Shown here one piece after another: positions 24,057-33,020 of a stretch of 64,000 nt of DNA. This stretch comes from an uncultured Clostridia bacterium. Its GTDB lineage: Bacteria; Bacillota; Clostridia; Oscillospirales; Ruminococcaceae. The first letter of the stretch is position 1; every line of letters begins with the position of its first letter. A program made the translations under genes and the position numbers. The notes under the pieces are model-generated. The model was not told the DNA's origin and did not search any database. It saw only the letters and a program-made list of their open reading frames with translations. Location of the stretch: NCBI GenBank assembly GCA_945873955.1, contig CAMCFA010000004.1, forward strand, positions 1-64,000. Reading direction: 5' to 3'.

Positions 24057-24800
24057 TCAGAATTTTCCTGCATAGCAGGTAGTTGTATAGCTAACGGAAA
24101 CCTTTCCGTATCTGTGCCACTTGTCAAACAGCTCCAGCAGTTCCTTTACAAAGGGCTGGAAATTCTCGTCACCCTTCCTTGGAGCATAGGAGCGTGAAAG
24201 CGCGTCGCCGATGAACTGCTCACGGCTCATCATGACGGGGTTTTCCATTTGGAACACCTCGACTGTGCTGAAATACTCGTTCCGCAGGAATCGGTCGCCC
24301 TCCTCGTCAGACCGTATTCCAACGTGACCCCGTGCGCCGAACAGAGGGCAGTATTTCCGACAAATATCTTCGCGCTCCGGCATGATACCTCCCTGAAAGC
24401 GGCTGTTGAAGATTATCGCCAGCCTGCCGTCCGGGGTGAGGATACGCTTACATTCCTCCCGGAACTTCACCTCGTCGAACCAGTGGAACGCCTGCGCCAC
24501 GGTCACCAGCCCGAAGCTGTGAGAGGGCAGCCCGGTGTCCTCGGCGGAGTTTGTGAATATCTCCGCCCTGCCGCGGACGGTGCGCAGAAGTTCCCGGCAC
24601 ATGTCGAGGTTTGGCTCTACCGCCGCCACCTGCCACGGCTTCGCCAGCAGCTTCTCGGTGAACTTCCCAGTACCCGCGCCGATGTCCGCGACTGCCTCGG
24701 CTTTTGTGAGGTTATACAGTCTGTCCACGACAACGGCAGGGTAGGAGGGGCGGTATTTCGCGTATATTCCGGCTTTCCCGGTGAATTTTGCTTCGTTCAT
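24057..24800 (-). CDS. Class I SAM-dependent methyltransferase
   Basis: 247 residues. Methyltransf_11-type fold: motif I VADIGAGTGKF near residue 40, acidic VEPN at the end of strand 2, then AFHWFD. The substrate is not evident; relatives act on small molecules. It sits inside the purine operon, 6 bases before purO, with an unclear link to purine synthesis. Confidence 0.8.
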   Translation of the reverse strand: MNEAKFTGKAGIYAKYRPSYPAVVVDRLYNLTKAEAVADIGAGTGKFTEKLLAKPWQVAAVEPNLDMCRELLRTVRGRAEIFTNSAEDTGLPSHSFGLVTVAQAFHWFDEVKFREECKRILTPDGRLAIIFNSRFQGGIMPEREDICRKYCPLFGARGHVGIRSDEEGDRFLRNEYFSTVEVFQMENPVMMSREQFIGDALSRSYAPRKGDENFQPFVKELLELFDKWHRYGKVSVSYTTTCYAGKF

Positions 24801-24865
24801 AGCTTATCTCCACTCCTCCTTAACGTCATTTTGTCCTGATTCAGAAATGCGCCGTTTACAGTGAG

Positions 24866-25387
24866 TCAAGGCTGATTGAGATAGTTGTCCTCGCCGGGGT
24901 AATACTCCCACGGGTCGCAGCCGAAGTATTCTCCGACATACACCGCCTCGCCGTCCCGGACTGCCCATTCCATGCCGTCCGGGTCGAGGTCGCAGTTGAA
25001 TTCCAGCACGAACGCGGCGGGAGCTTCCTCTTCATCATACATCTTCGGCGGCTGGATAACCAGCCGGACGGGGCATACGAATTTTAGAATATCCCGCAGC
25101 GGGGAATCCTCGGTGAATTCACAGTCAAGCTCCTCGTCGTACAGACCGCCCTCTGCGGCGTGATCCAGCGCGAAAGCGGCGGTGGCGCGCAGCAGCTTTT
25201 CAAGCAGCGCGTCCTCCATATCTAGGAACGCCGCCGCGCATTTCTGCACATAATCCTCTGAGCCGTCACGGGCGCTGACCGCGATATCAAATTCCGAAAG
25301 GGGACTGGTAATCGACCCCTCCCAGCCGTACAAGGTCATTTTAAGATCGTGTACGGGAGTTTGTTTCTCATAAAAAGGTTTGTTCAT
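24866..25387 (-). CDS. Hypothetical acidic protein in the purine operon
   Basis: 173 residues, strongly acidic, no signal or membrane segment. The C-terminal part (FNCDLDPDGMEWAV, then VYVGEYFGCDPW) resembles the DUF6985-type end seen in small proteins often linked to toxin immunity, but I am not confident in that match. It begins 14 bases after purN and precedes the methyltransferase gene. Confidence 0.5.
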   Translation of the reverse strand: MNKPFYEKQTPVHDLKMTLYGWEGSITSPLSEFDIAVSARDGSEDYVQKCAAAFLDMEDALLEKLLRATAAFALDHAAEGGLYDEELDCEFTEDSPLRDILKFVCPVRLVIQPPKMYDEEEAPAAFVLEFNCDLDPDGMEWAVRDGEAVYVGEYFGCDPWEYYPGEDNYLNQP

Positions 25388-25401
25388 ATTGTTCCACGAA
25401 A

Positions 25402-26028
25402 TCAGTCGTCAATGACAGTAACGCCGTTTTCCACATGGATTTTATCTTGGCAGAACAGCGACACCGCCTGCGGAAGTATCTTCCACTCAGCCTGCTCCAT
25501 AATCCGCCGCTGGAGTACCTCCGGCGTATCGCCGGATTTGACCTCCACCGCTTTTTGCAGGATTATCGGTCCGGCGTCGCACTCGGACGTAACGAAATGC
25601 ACCGTCGCTCCCGAAACCTTTACACCCTTTGCCAGAGCCGCTTCGTGTACATGCAGTCCGTAGAAGCCCTTGCCGCAGAAGCTCGGTATCAGCGCCGGGT
25701 GAACGTTGATCATTTTGTTGGGGAACGCTTCGCACACCTGCTCGTCAAGTATCGTCATGAAGCCCGCGTAAACTACCAAATCCGCCTTTTCCTCCAGCAG
25801 AGCGTCACGCATTGCGCGGCTGTACGCTGAAACGTCCGGGAAATCCCTGCGTATCAGTGTGCGGGTCTTAATGCCGTTGTTCTTCGCGCGTTCCAGCGCG
25901 TAAGCGTCCGCCTTTGAAGCTATAACGCAGGTGATCTTGCCGCCCTTTATCTCGCCGCGCTTCTCCGCGTCGATAAGCGCCTGTAAATTAGTGCCGCCGC
26001 CCGACACCAGGACTACGATATTCTTCAT
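25402..26028 (-). CDS. purN: Phosphoribosylglycinamide formyltransferase
   Basis: 208 residues, normal length. N-terminal VLVSGGGTNLQALID binds the GAR phosphate; catalytic Asn and His are in INVHPALIPSF and Asp in SECDAGPII. It transfers formyl from 10-formyl-THF to GAR, third step of purine synthesis. AGGAG precedes the ATG. Neighbours confirm the pathway. Confidence 0.97.
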   Translation of the reverse strand: MKNIVVLVSGGGTNLQALIDAEKRGEIKGGKITCVIASKADAYALERAKNNGIKTRTLIRRDFPDVSAYSRAMRDALLEEKADLVVYAGFMTILDEQVCEAFPNKMINVHPALIPSFCGKGFYGLHVHEAALAKGVKVSGATVHFVTSECDAGPIILQKAVEVKSGDTPEVLQRRIMEQAEWKILPQAVSLFCQDKIHVENGVTVIDD

Positions 26029-26040
26029 GGCTTCTCCTCT

Positions 26041-26604
26041 TTATTGTTTTAAGTTGATTTCTATGTTGGAATAGCTCTTTTCTGTGCGGGAATCCGGCTC
26101 GTCGAACGGGTCGGTGTACTCCCCCACAATGGAGTAGCAATCCAGCTCCAGCCGCCGGAACACCTCTTTGTCCTCTGCTGAGTTCATCACCCCGAACCAC
26201 GGCTTGCCGTCTATCGTAACCGTTCCCTTGAACGCGCTGTGTGGGTAGTGCTTGTACTCGTCCCCCTGCTTAGACAGCCTTATCCCAAACGCTGAAAGCA
26301 CCGTGCCGTTGTTGGTGTAGCAGCACAGACCGAGGTCGTCCCATGCGTAATTCACACGGTTTACTATCATTACCTTGCCGTGTACCTGCTCAAGGTACTC
26401 CATGTTTTCTTCCCTTGTCTTGTACTTCACCGCTCGTGGCTTGCCGAGCAGCTTTTCCAAAGCGGAAATGTGGGTCGGCATATCCACCGGAACACCGTCA
26501 ATATTCAGCCCAGAGCCGGTGATGTTGATGTTGTTAATAGTTACGGTCTGCTGCGGCGTTTTATTCCCGCCGAACAGCCTTTGTAATTTATCTGCAAAAA
26601 CCAT
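26041..26604 (-). CDS. Hypothetical protein with a decayed upstream paralogue
   Basis: 187 residues; I do not recognise the family. It has no signal peptide, begins MVFADKLQRLFGG, and contains a strand-rich middle (VNRVNYAWDDLG, DGKPWFGVM) and a C-terminal NIEINL strand. The same blocks occur, broken, in the pseudogene upstream (26604-27247), so the pair arose by duplication. AGGAG lies 9 bases before the ATG. It lies between purM and purN, and a purine role is not implied by the sequence. Confidence 0.6.
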   Translation of the reverse strand: MVFADKLQRLFGGNKTPQQTVTINNINITGSGLNIDGVPVDMPTHISALEKLLGKPRAVKYKTREENMEYLEQVHGKVMIVNRVNYAWDDLGLCCYTNNGTVLSAFGIRLSKQGDEYKHYPHSAFKGTVTIDGKPWFGVMNSAEDKEVFRRLELDCYSIVGEYTDPFDEPDSRTEKSYSNIEINLKQ

Positions 26605-27247
26605 TATGGCTTCTCCTGCTTCGGTGAACTGAATATTTCAGACACTTCAGAGTCCAGCGCGATCTCAATGTTGGTGTAGTCCTTTTCGGTGCGAAGCTTG
26701 TCTTTCTTCTGAGGATCGGTGAAAGCGCCGTGAATTTTGTGTACCCCGAACTTGAAGCTCTTGCTGTAACTGCCGGACGACTCCGGCTTTACCGGCTTCA
26801 TAAGTTCAAACCACGGCTGCCCGTTGAACGTGATTTCCCCCCGAACATACTACTGGGGGAAGCAGTCGGCATTTCCCGGTAGGCATACGGTCTTAACTGA
26901 AACTGGATCGCTCTGACAGTCACCCTGTCGTAGCAGTACGCCTTTATTCCCAGCTCGTGCCAGACGAAATTCAGCCGCTACGGTGTGGTTTGATTGAGAT
27001 AGGCGTTCTGCTTGTCGCTCAGCACGTCTATGTACATTTTGCCGAACACGAACTTCTCCGGCTCGCCAAACAGCTCGACAAGCTCCGTCAACTGGATAGG
27101 GAAGGTGTAGCTCTTTCCGTTCAGCTCGATAGCTGTTTCGGTGAGGTTTACGGTGATATTCTGCGAGGGAGTGCGGTCGTAGTCCTCAGCGGGGTCGTGG
27201 ACCTCCGCTGAGGGGGCTTGCTTGCGTAATTTGTCAAATAATCCCAT
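26604..27247 (-). pseudogene. Decayed paralogue of the gene at 26041
   Basis: The reading starts at 27247 (MGLFDKLRKQ) and stops at an in-frame TAG near 26978. The same frame continues with LNFVWHELGIKAYCYD, matching VNYAWDDLGLCCYT of the intact copy. It then needs one extra G in the run of six G near 26833 to reach GEITFNGQPWFELM and the remaining C-terminus ending at 26604. So there is one nonsense change and one frameshift relative to the intact neighbour. Confidence 0.8.
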
Positions 27248-27321
27248 GACGCTCTCCTTGATCGTATTTTTCCCGAAAACACATCAGGGGGGCGGACGAA
27301 ACGCCCGCTCCCTGCGTGTAA

Positions 27322-28356
27322 TTATTCTATAATAACGCCCTCGTCGCTTACTATGGTCTCGCCGATAACGAACGCATTTTCGCCGTTTTCCTTCAGGATA
27401 TCCACAGCCTTCTGCGCGTCAGCCTTGTCTACGACTAACATCATGCCGATACCCATGTTGAATGTATTGTACATGTCATGCTCCGGGATATTGCCTTCCT
27501 GCTGCATGAGCTTGAAGATCGCGGGTACTTCGTAGCTATCCTTTTTGATCTTCGCGGTGATACCGTCGGGAAGCGCCCGCGGGATATTCTCATAGAAGCC
27601 GCCGCCGGTGATGTGGCTGATAGATTTCACATTCAGCTTGGAGATAACGTCCAGAACAGGTTTTACATAAATTCTTGTAGGAGTGAGCAGCGACTCGCCG
27701 AGGGAGGTCCCCAGCTCCGGATAGAAGGTCTTGAGCTTCTGCTCGTTCACGTTGAATATCTTTCTCACCAGCGAGAAACCGTTGGAGTGAACACCGCTGG
27801 AGGCGATACCGATTATTGCGTCGCCGGGCTTTACCGTGGAGGAGTCGAGGATCTTGGACTTGTCAACGATACCGGTGCTGTAACCTGCAATATCGTACTC
27901 GTCCTCCGCCATCATGCCGGGGTGCTCCGCAGTTTCGCCGCCTATCAGAGCGCAGCCCGCCTGCACGCAGCCGTCCGCAACGCCCTTTACTATCTCAGCA
28001 ACCTTTTCGGGAACGTTCTTGCCGATCGCGATGTAATCAAGGAAGAACAGCGGCTTCGCACCGCAGCAGATTATGTCGTTTACGCACATTGCTACCGCGT
28101 CGATACCGATAGTGTCGTGCTTGTTCAGCAGCATTGCGATCTTGAGCTTTGTGCCTACGCCGTCAGTTCCGCTGACGAGCACAGGCTCTTTCATTCCTGC
28201 CAGATCCGGAGCGAACAGACCGCCAAAGCCGCCTATTCCGGAAATGCAGCCGGGTGTTGTGGTTCTGGCAACATGCTCCTTCATCAGACGTACTGCTTCA
28301 TATCCGGCGGTAACATCAACGCCTGCTGCCTTGTAGCTTTCGCTGTAACTTTTCAT
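27322..28356 (-). CDS. purM: Phosphoribosylformylglycinamidine cyclo-ligase (AIR synthase)
   Basis: 344 residues, full length. Family blocks include [33 protein letters not shown] and [13 protein letters not shown]. It closes FGAM to AIR with ATP. It lies between purF and the duplicated hypothetical genes on the minus strand; the 55 bases to purF leave room for no separate promoter that I can see. Confidence 0.98.
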   Translation of the reverse strand: MKSYSESYKAAGVDVTAGYEAVRLMKEHVARTTTPGCISGIGGFGGLFAPDLAGMKEPVLVSGTDGVGTKLKIAMLLNKHDTIGIDAVAMCVNDIICCGAKPLFFLDYIAIGKNVPEKVAEIVKGVADGCVQAGCALIGGETAEHPGMMAEDEYDIAGYSTGIVDKSKILDSSTVKPGDAIIGIASSGVHSNGFSLVRKIFNVNEQKLKTFYPELGTSLGESLLTPTRIYVKPVLDVISKLNVKSISHITGGGFYENIPRALPDGITAKIKKDSYEVPAIFKLMQQEGNIPEHDMYNTFNMGIGMMLVVDKADAQKAVDILKENGENAFVIGETIVSDEGVIIE

Positions 28357-28411
28357 TTTACTGCCCTTTCATGTCATTATAATCAAGTCCGCTGAACAAA
28401 CACGCTTAGCG

Positions 28412-29845
28412 TTATTCTTCGAACTTCATCTCAAATTTGTCCTTAGGTATCTCGTCGGGGACTTCTATCGGGTATTCCCCGGTGAAGCAGCCTGTGCAGA
28501 AATCACAGCCTGCGTTCTCGGCAATCTTCTTCACGCTGTCGGTGCTGAGGAAGCCGAGGGAATCCGCCCCTATGATCTTCGCTATCTCCTCGACGGAGTG
28601 CTTGTTCGCGATAAGATTCTCCTTGCTGTCGATGTCAGTGCCGAAGAAGCACTCGCTGATAAACGGCGGCGAGGAAATACGCATGTGTACCTCTTTAGCC
28701 CCGGCGTGGCGCAGCAGCTTTACCACCTTTGCGGAGGTAGTGCCTCTGACGATACTGTCGTCGATAAGAACCACGCGTTTGCCCTTTACCACGTCCGCGA
28801 CTGCGTTCAGCTTGATGCGCACGGAGTTTTCGCGCATACCCTGCGTCGGCTGAATGAACGTTCTGCCGATATAGCGGTTCTTTACGAACCCTACGCCGTA
28901 GGGGATACCGCTCTGCTGTGCGAAGCCCAGTGCTGCGTCCAGACCGCTGTCCGGACAGCCGATAACCACGTCCGCCTGAACAGGGTGCTCCAGCGCGAGG
29001 TAATGCCCGGCGCGGAGTCTTGCGCGGTGAACGCTCGCACCCTCGATAACAGAGTCGGGACGTGCGAAATATATGAACTCGAACACGCACATTGAGCTTT
29101 TCTGACCACAGTGAGTCTTTATGCTCTCAACGCCGTTCTCGTCTACAACTACGATCTCGCCCGGCTCGATATCCCGGACGAATTCGGCGCCGATACTGTC
29201 CAGCGCGCAGCTTTCCGAAGCGAAAACATAGCCTGCGTCGTCCGGCAGTCTGCCCAGACACAGCGGGCGAAAACCCTGCGGGTCACGCGCCGCGATGAGC
29301 TTTTTCGGCGACATTATCACAAGGGAGTAGGCTCCCTTGATCTTATACATTGCCTTTTCCACCGCCTGCTGAATTGAAGCGGTTTCAAGGCGTGCCTCGG
29401 TAATTGCGTAGGAAATGACCTCGGTATCGCTTGTGCTGTGGAAGATAGCGCCTTTCAGCTCATACTGCCTCCGCAGGTCAAGCGCGTTGATGAGGTTTCC
29501 GTTGTGGGCGATAGCAAGTGCGCCTTTCACATGGCGTACTGTCATAGGCTGGCAGTTCGCGGTGTTGACGTTCCCGGTTGTGGAGTAACGCACATGTCCC
29601 ACAGCGATCTTTCCCTGCCCGAATTCAGTCAGGGTGCGCTCTGAGAACACCTCGTTCACCAGACCCAGACCCTTGTGCGTCTTGAATACGCCGCGGTCGT
29701 TGACTACGATACCGCAGCTCTCCTGACCCCTGTGCTGAAGTGCATACAGCCCGAAATATGCTGAATGCGCCACATCGGTTGGCGTGTTGGTGTAGATACC
29801 AAATACGCCGCATTCCTCGTGTATATTACCCGACAAAGATATCAT
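28412..29845 (-). CDS. purF: Amidophosphoribosyltransferase
   Basis: 477 residues from ATG 29845, which overlaps the stop of the upstream paralogue as ATGA. An 11-residue propeptide precedes C12 (EECGVFGIY), the glutaminase nucleophile, as in the Bacillus-type enzyme. The PRPP-binding motif is VVLIDDSIVRGTTS, and C-terminal CDFCTGC supplies iron-sulfur ligands typical of this type. It catalyses the first committed purine step, PRPP plus glutamine to phosphoribosylamine. Confidence 0.97.
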   Translation of the reverse strand: MISLSGNIHEECGVFGIYTNTPTDVAHSAYFGLYALQHRGQESCGIVVNDRGVFKTHKGLGLVNEVFSERTLTEFGQGKIAVGHVRYSTTGNVNTANCQPMTVRHVKGALAIAHNGNLINALDLRRQYELKGAIFHSTSDTEVISYAITEARLETASIQQAVEKAMYKIKGAYSLVIMSPKKLIAARDPQGFRPLCLGRLPDDAGYVFASESCALDSIGAEFVRDIEPGEIVVVDENGVESIKTHCGQKSSMCVFEFIYFARPDSVIEGASVHRARLRAGHYLALEHPVQADVVIGCPDSGLDAALGFAQQSGIPYGVGFVKNRYIGRTFIQPTQGMRENSVRIKLNAVADVVKGKRVVLIDDSIVRGTTSAKVVKLLRHAGAKEVHMRISSPPFISECFFGTDIDSKENLIANKHSVEEIAKIIGADSLGFLSTDSVKKIAENAGCDFCTGCFTGEYPIEVPDEIPKDKFEMKFEE

Positions 29846-31266
29846 TCCTTTCCGTTCCAGCAGTAGCTGCAAAGCCCGCTTTCGGGAAGTCCGACAGCCT
29901 TTACCGTGCCTTCGAGGGACTGGAATTCAAGCGACGTGAGCTTTAAGCGCTTGCAGATCTCTGCACGCAGGCGCTTTCCGCGCTCGGTGTTGGTGTCGCT
30001 GTATTCGCTGATGTGCTTTACGCCCTCGTCGCCCTCAAATTCATGAATGATACGGCGGGCGATAAGGTCCATCTCTGAGTTGCTGCGGGAGAAGTTCAGA
30101 TACTTGCAGCCGTACATGATCGGCGGACATGCAGAACGCATGTGAACCTCCTTAGCCCCGTTCGCATAGAGGAACTCCACGGTTTCCCGGAGCTGAGTTC
30201 CGCGCACGATGCTGTCATCGACAAACAGGAGCTTTTTCCCCTCGATAAGCTCGTGAACGGGGATCAGCTTCATCTTTGCAACCTTGTTTCTCATGGACTG
30301 GCTCTGGGGCATGAAGCTCCGCGGCCATGTGGGGGTGTACTTTATAAATGGACGGGCGAAGGGGATACCGCTGCGGTTTGCATAGCCTATCGCGTGGGGA
30401 ACACCGGAGTCCGGAACGCCGCAGATAAAGTCAACGTCCGGCAGCGTGCCGTTCTTGATGTCATGCTCCGCCATGATCTCGCCGTTTCTGGTGCGCATGG
30501 TCTCTACCGTTACTCCCTCGTATACCGAGTTTGGGTAGCCGTAGTAGGTCCACAGGAAGGTACAGATCTTGAGGTCCTTCTGGCAGCCCTCGCTTAGTAC
30601 CTCAGCCTTTTTCGGAGTGATCTTCACGATCTCGCCCGGCAGCATTTCCCGGTAGATGTCGTAGCCCAGCTTCTGGAACGCGAAGCTCTCAAAGGAAACG
30701 CAGTAGCCGTCCTCGCGCCTGCCGATGATTATCGGCAGCCTGCCGTCCTTGTCACGGGCAGCGATGATCCCGTCCTCGGTGAGGATAAGCAGGGACATTG
30801 TTCCCTTGATCTTTTCCTGCGCGTAGCGAATACCCTCGGTAAGCGAGTCCTTCTGCGCGATAAGCGCGCCGATCAGCGCGGAGGAATTCACCTTGCCGCT
30901 GCTCATTGCCTCAAAGCTTGCGTGGGAGGTGCTTAAAAGCTCCTCGCACAGCTCGTCCGCGTTGTTGATTATGCCGATGTTGCACACCGCGTAGGTGCCG
31001 AGCCGCGATCTCAGCAGGATAGGCTGCGGGTCAGTGTCGCTTATGCTGCCTATGCAGAGGCTGCCCTCCATGCCTTCTACGTCGTTCTCAAACTTGGTGC
31101 GGAACGGCGAGTTCTCAATGCTGTGAATGCTTCTCTGGAAGCCCTTTTCGGGAGAGTAAGCAGTCATGCCGCCTCTGCGGGTCCCGAGATGTGAATGATA
31201 GTCAGTGCCGAAAAATACGTCGCTTATGCAGTTGTTATCCGACGCTGCTCCAAAAAAACCGCCCAT
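29842..31266 (-). CDS. PurF paralogue without the catalytic cysteine
   Basis: 474 residues, aligned along its length with PurF. The N-terminus reads MGGFFGAAS, so the Cys required at the mature N-terminus for glutamine hydrolysis is absent. The PRPP loop is intact (LLFVDDSIVRGTQ) as are Cys residues near the end (CPPIMYGC, CSYC) that could bind an iron-sulfur cluster. It overlaps purF by 4 bases, so the two are made together. It might use ammonia, act as a regulatory partner of PurF, or serve another pathway; the sequence does not decide. Paralogues of this kind occur in Clostridia. Confidence 0.85.
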   Translation of the reverse strand: MGGFFGAASDNNCISDVFFGTDYHSHLGTRRGGMTAYSPEKGFQRSIHSIENSPFRTKFENDVEGMEGSLCIGSISDTDPQPILLRSRLGTYAVCNIGIINNADELCEELLSTSHASFEAMSSGKVNSSALIGALIAQKDSLTEGIRYAQEKIKGTMSLLILTEDGIIAARDKDGRLPIIIGRREDGYCVSFESFAFQKLGYDIYREMLPGEIVKITPKKAEVLSEGCQKDLKICTFLWTYYGYPNSVYEGVTVETMRTRNGEIMAEHDIKNGTLPDVDFICGVPDSGVPHAIGYANRSGIPFARPFIKYTPTWPRSFMPQSQSMRNKVAKMKLIPVHELIEGKKLLFVDDSIVRGTQLRETVEFLYANGAKEVHMRSACPPIMYGCKYLNFSRSNSEMDLIARRIIHEFEGDEGVKHISEYSDTNTERGKRLRAEICKRLKLTSLEFQSLEGTVKAVGLPESGLCSYCWNGKE

Positions 31267-31378
31267 ATAAAGTTATACCGCCTTTTCTCTCTGTCCCGTA
31301 TCGGGGCGGTAGACCCCGGATACGGTGTAATATCCCGTTCTCTTTAACATTTGACAGGGGATTGTCGCCAGCCTGTAA

Positions 31379-32095
31379 TTACTCACCGAAGATACGGCGC
31401 ATGATCTCCTGATATGCGTCCTCAACGCCGCCCATATCTCTGCGGAAGCGATCCTTGTCCAGCTTCTCATGAGTGGTGGAATCCCAGAAGCGGCAGGTGT
31501 CCGGGGAGATCTCGTCGGCGAGGATTATCTGACCGTGGTAACGTCCGAACTCGATCTTGAAGTCGATAAGGTCGATGTTGAGCTTCTTGAAGTATTCAAG
31601 CATGAACTTGTTTACAGCGAACGCATACTTTGTGATAGTGTCGATCTCCTCCTGTGTAGCAAGACCCAGACCGAGCGCGTAGTAGCTGTTGATGAACGGA
31701 TCGCCGAGGTCGTCGTTCTTATAGCTGAATTCCAGTGTGGGCTGCTTGAGGGGAGTACCCTCCTCAATGCCGAGCTTCTTGGAGAAGCTGCCGGCAGCAA
31801 CGTTTCTTACGATAACTTCCAGCGGAACGATCTCGACCTTCTTTACAACGGTCTCGCGGTCGTTGATCTCCTCAACGAGGTGGGTGGGAATTCCTTCCTT
31901 TTCAAGAAGCCCGAACATGTAGTTGGTCATCTTGTTGTTGATAACGCCCTTGCCGCTTATCTGACCCTTTTTCAGACCATTGAACGCGGTAGCGTCGTCC
32001 TTGTAGGACACCATAACATAGTCGGGGTTTTCTGCAACGGCGAAAACCTTCTTCGCCTTGCCCTCGTAAAGCTGTTCTGCCTTTGTGTAGCTCAT
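31379..32095 (-). CDS. purC: SAICAR synthase
   Basis: 238 residues, full length. Blocks [10 protein letters not shown] (ATP loop), [30 protein letters not shown] and [14 protein letters not shown] are those of PurC, which joins CAIR and aspartate. AAGGAG precedes the ATG. It follows purE by 62 bases and precedes the PurF paralogue. Confidence 0.98.
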   Translation of the reverse strand: MSYTKAEQLYEGKAKKVFAVAENPDYVMVSYKDDATAFNGLKKGQISGKGVINNKMTNYMFGLLEKEGIPTHLVEEINDRETVVKKVEIVPLEVIVRNVAAGSFSKKLGIEEGTPLKQPTLEFSYKNDDLGDPFINSYYALGLGLATQEEIDTITKYAFAVNKFMLEYFKKLNIDLIDFKIEFGRYHGQIILADEISPDTCRFWDSTTHEKLDKDRFRRDMGGVEDAYQEIMRRIFGE

Positions 32096-32157
32096 AGTGA
32101 TATCTCCTTTTGAAATTATGTTTATATTCCTGCCCCGTGAGGGGTAATTTTGCTAAG

Positions 32158-32664
32158 TCAGATCTCTTTTGCAGTTTCCTGCATTTTCTTGTCGGCAGCG
32201 AGGTTCTTCTCGTTCTGCTTCTTCTTGAATTCCAGCAGCTTGTCCGCGAGTTCAGCGTCGGACACCGCAAGAATCTCCGCTGCAAGATAGCCGGCGTTCG
32301 CCGCTGAGTCTATCCCGACGGTAGCCACGGGAACTCCCGGAGGCATCATGACAGAGCTTAACAGTGCGTCAACGCCCTCCAAAGCCTTTGCCTTGACAGG
32401 TATCGCGATCACCGGCAGGGTAGTGTTACCTGCGATAGCGCCCGCCAGATGAGCCGCCATTCCCGCAGCGGCGATTATCACACCGAAGCCGTTTTCACGG
32501 GCGTTCTGTGCGAACTCAGCCACCTCTTTAGGGGAGCGGTGCGCTGAAAGCACCCTCATCTCAAACGGGATACCGAATTCCTTTAATGCCTCCGCAGCCT
32601 TGCGGACGACCGGGAAATCGCTGTCGCTGCCCATGACGATGCCGACTTTTTTCTGTTCTGACAT
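32158..32664 (-). CDS. purE: N5-CAIR mutase, class I
   Basis: 168 residues from ATG 32664, which follows AAAGGACGG; an upstream ATG at 32682 has no ribosome site. Signature blocks GSDSDFPV, LSAHRSP and AAGMAAHLAG. It rearranges N5-CAIR to CAIR. No purK is seen in the window. It is first in the purine operon, behind a leader with a small ORF and terminator. Confidence 0.96.
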   Translation of the reverse strand: MSEQKKVGIVMGSDSDFPVVRKAAEALKEFGIPFEMRVLSAHRSPKEVAEFAQNARENGFGVIIAAAGMAAHLAGAIAGNTTLPVIAIPVKAKALEGVDALLSSVMMPPGVPVATVGIDSAANAGYLAAEILAVSDAELADKLLEFKKKQNEKNLAADKKMQETAKEI

Positions 32665-32687
32665 AATTATCCGTCCTTTCATACCCG

Positions 32688-32721
32688 AAAATAAAAATAG
32701 CTGTATGCGGAAATACAGCTA
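32688..32721 (-). terminator. Intrinsic terminator in the purE leader
   Basis: On the minus strand TAGCTGTAT (32721-32713), loop TTCCGC, ATACAGCTA (32706-32698), then TTTTTATTTT. A perfect 9-bp stem with U run, located between promoter and purE, so it can only act as an attenuator. Confidence 0.88.
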
Positions 32722-32723
32722 AA

Positions 32724-32819
32724 TTACACTTCTGCTTTCTGAATTTTGGTTGCACTTATTCTGTAAAAAGAAGCCATAATTGAGCTGAAGCGCCCGTGTA
32801 CTGAGAATACGCCCATCAT
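32724..32819 (-). CDS. Purine operon leader peptide (31 aa)
   Basis: ATG ATG at 32819 follows AAGGAG (32833-32828) by 8 bases; the ORF encodes MMGVFSVHGR-FSSIMASFYR-ISATKIQKAEV and its stop TAA overlaps the start of the terminator stem. There is no purine-linked codon run that I can see. Codons at 32787-32778 (CAGCTCAATT) are complementary at 9 of 10 positions to 32725-32716 (AATTTAGCTG), which includes the 5' arm of the terminator. Translation of the leader would therefore affect the antiterminator. No known family recognised. Confidence 0.65.
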   Translation of the reverse strand: MMGVFSVHGRFSSIMASFYRISATKIQKAEV

Positions 32820-32904
32820 CTATCATTCTCCTTACTTACAGAGTAAATGCGATATCTGCTAAAAATTGCCGTCAAACGAGGGCATGGCAGAATAACATAA
32901 TTAT

Positions 32905-32933
32905 ATTTTACTATATTATTGCCGGAATTTCAA
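32905..32933 (-). promoter_or_regulatory. Promoter of the purine operon
   Basis: On the minus strand TTGAAA (32933-32928), 17-base spacer, TAAAAT (32910-32905). The resulting leader is about 230 bases. Confidence 0.75.
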
Positions 32934-33020
32934 GTGCTTTTTGAAAAATTCCACAAATTTTATCAAAAAGAAGGACTTTTATGCTGAAAATCCGGCAATA
33001 TTCCGGAAAACGCCGTCATG

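Noticed and set aside
29842-31266. Calling the PurF paralogue a sequencing-error duplicate
   Set aside because: It is divergent along its whole length, has intact reading frame and its own conserved motifs, so it is a true paralogue.
32683-33020. Purine riboswitch in the purE leader
   Set aside because: No purine-aptamer core could be recognised; the leader ORF and terminator explain the structure better. A covariance-model scan would settle it.
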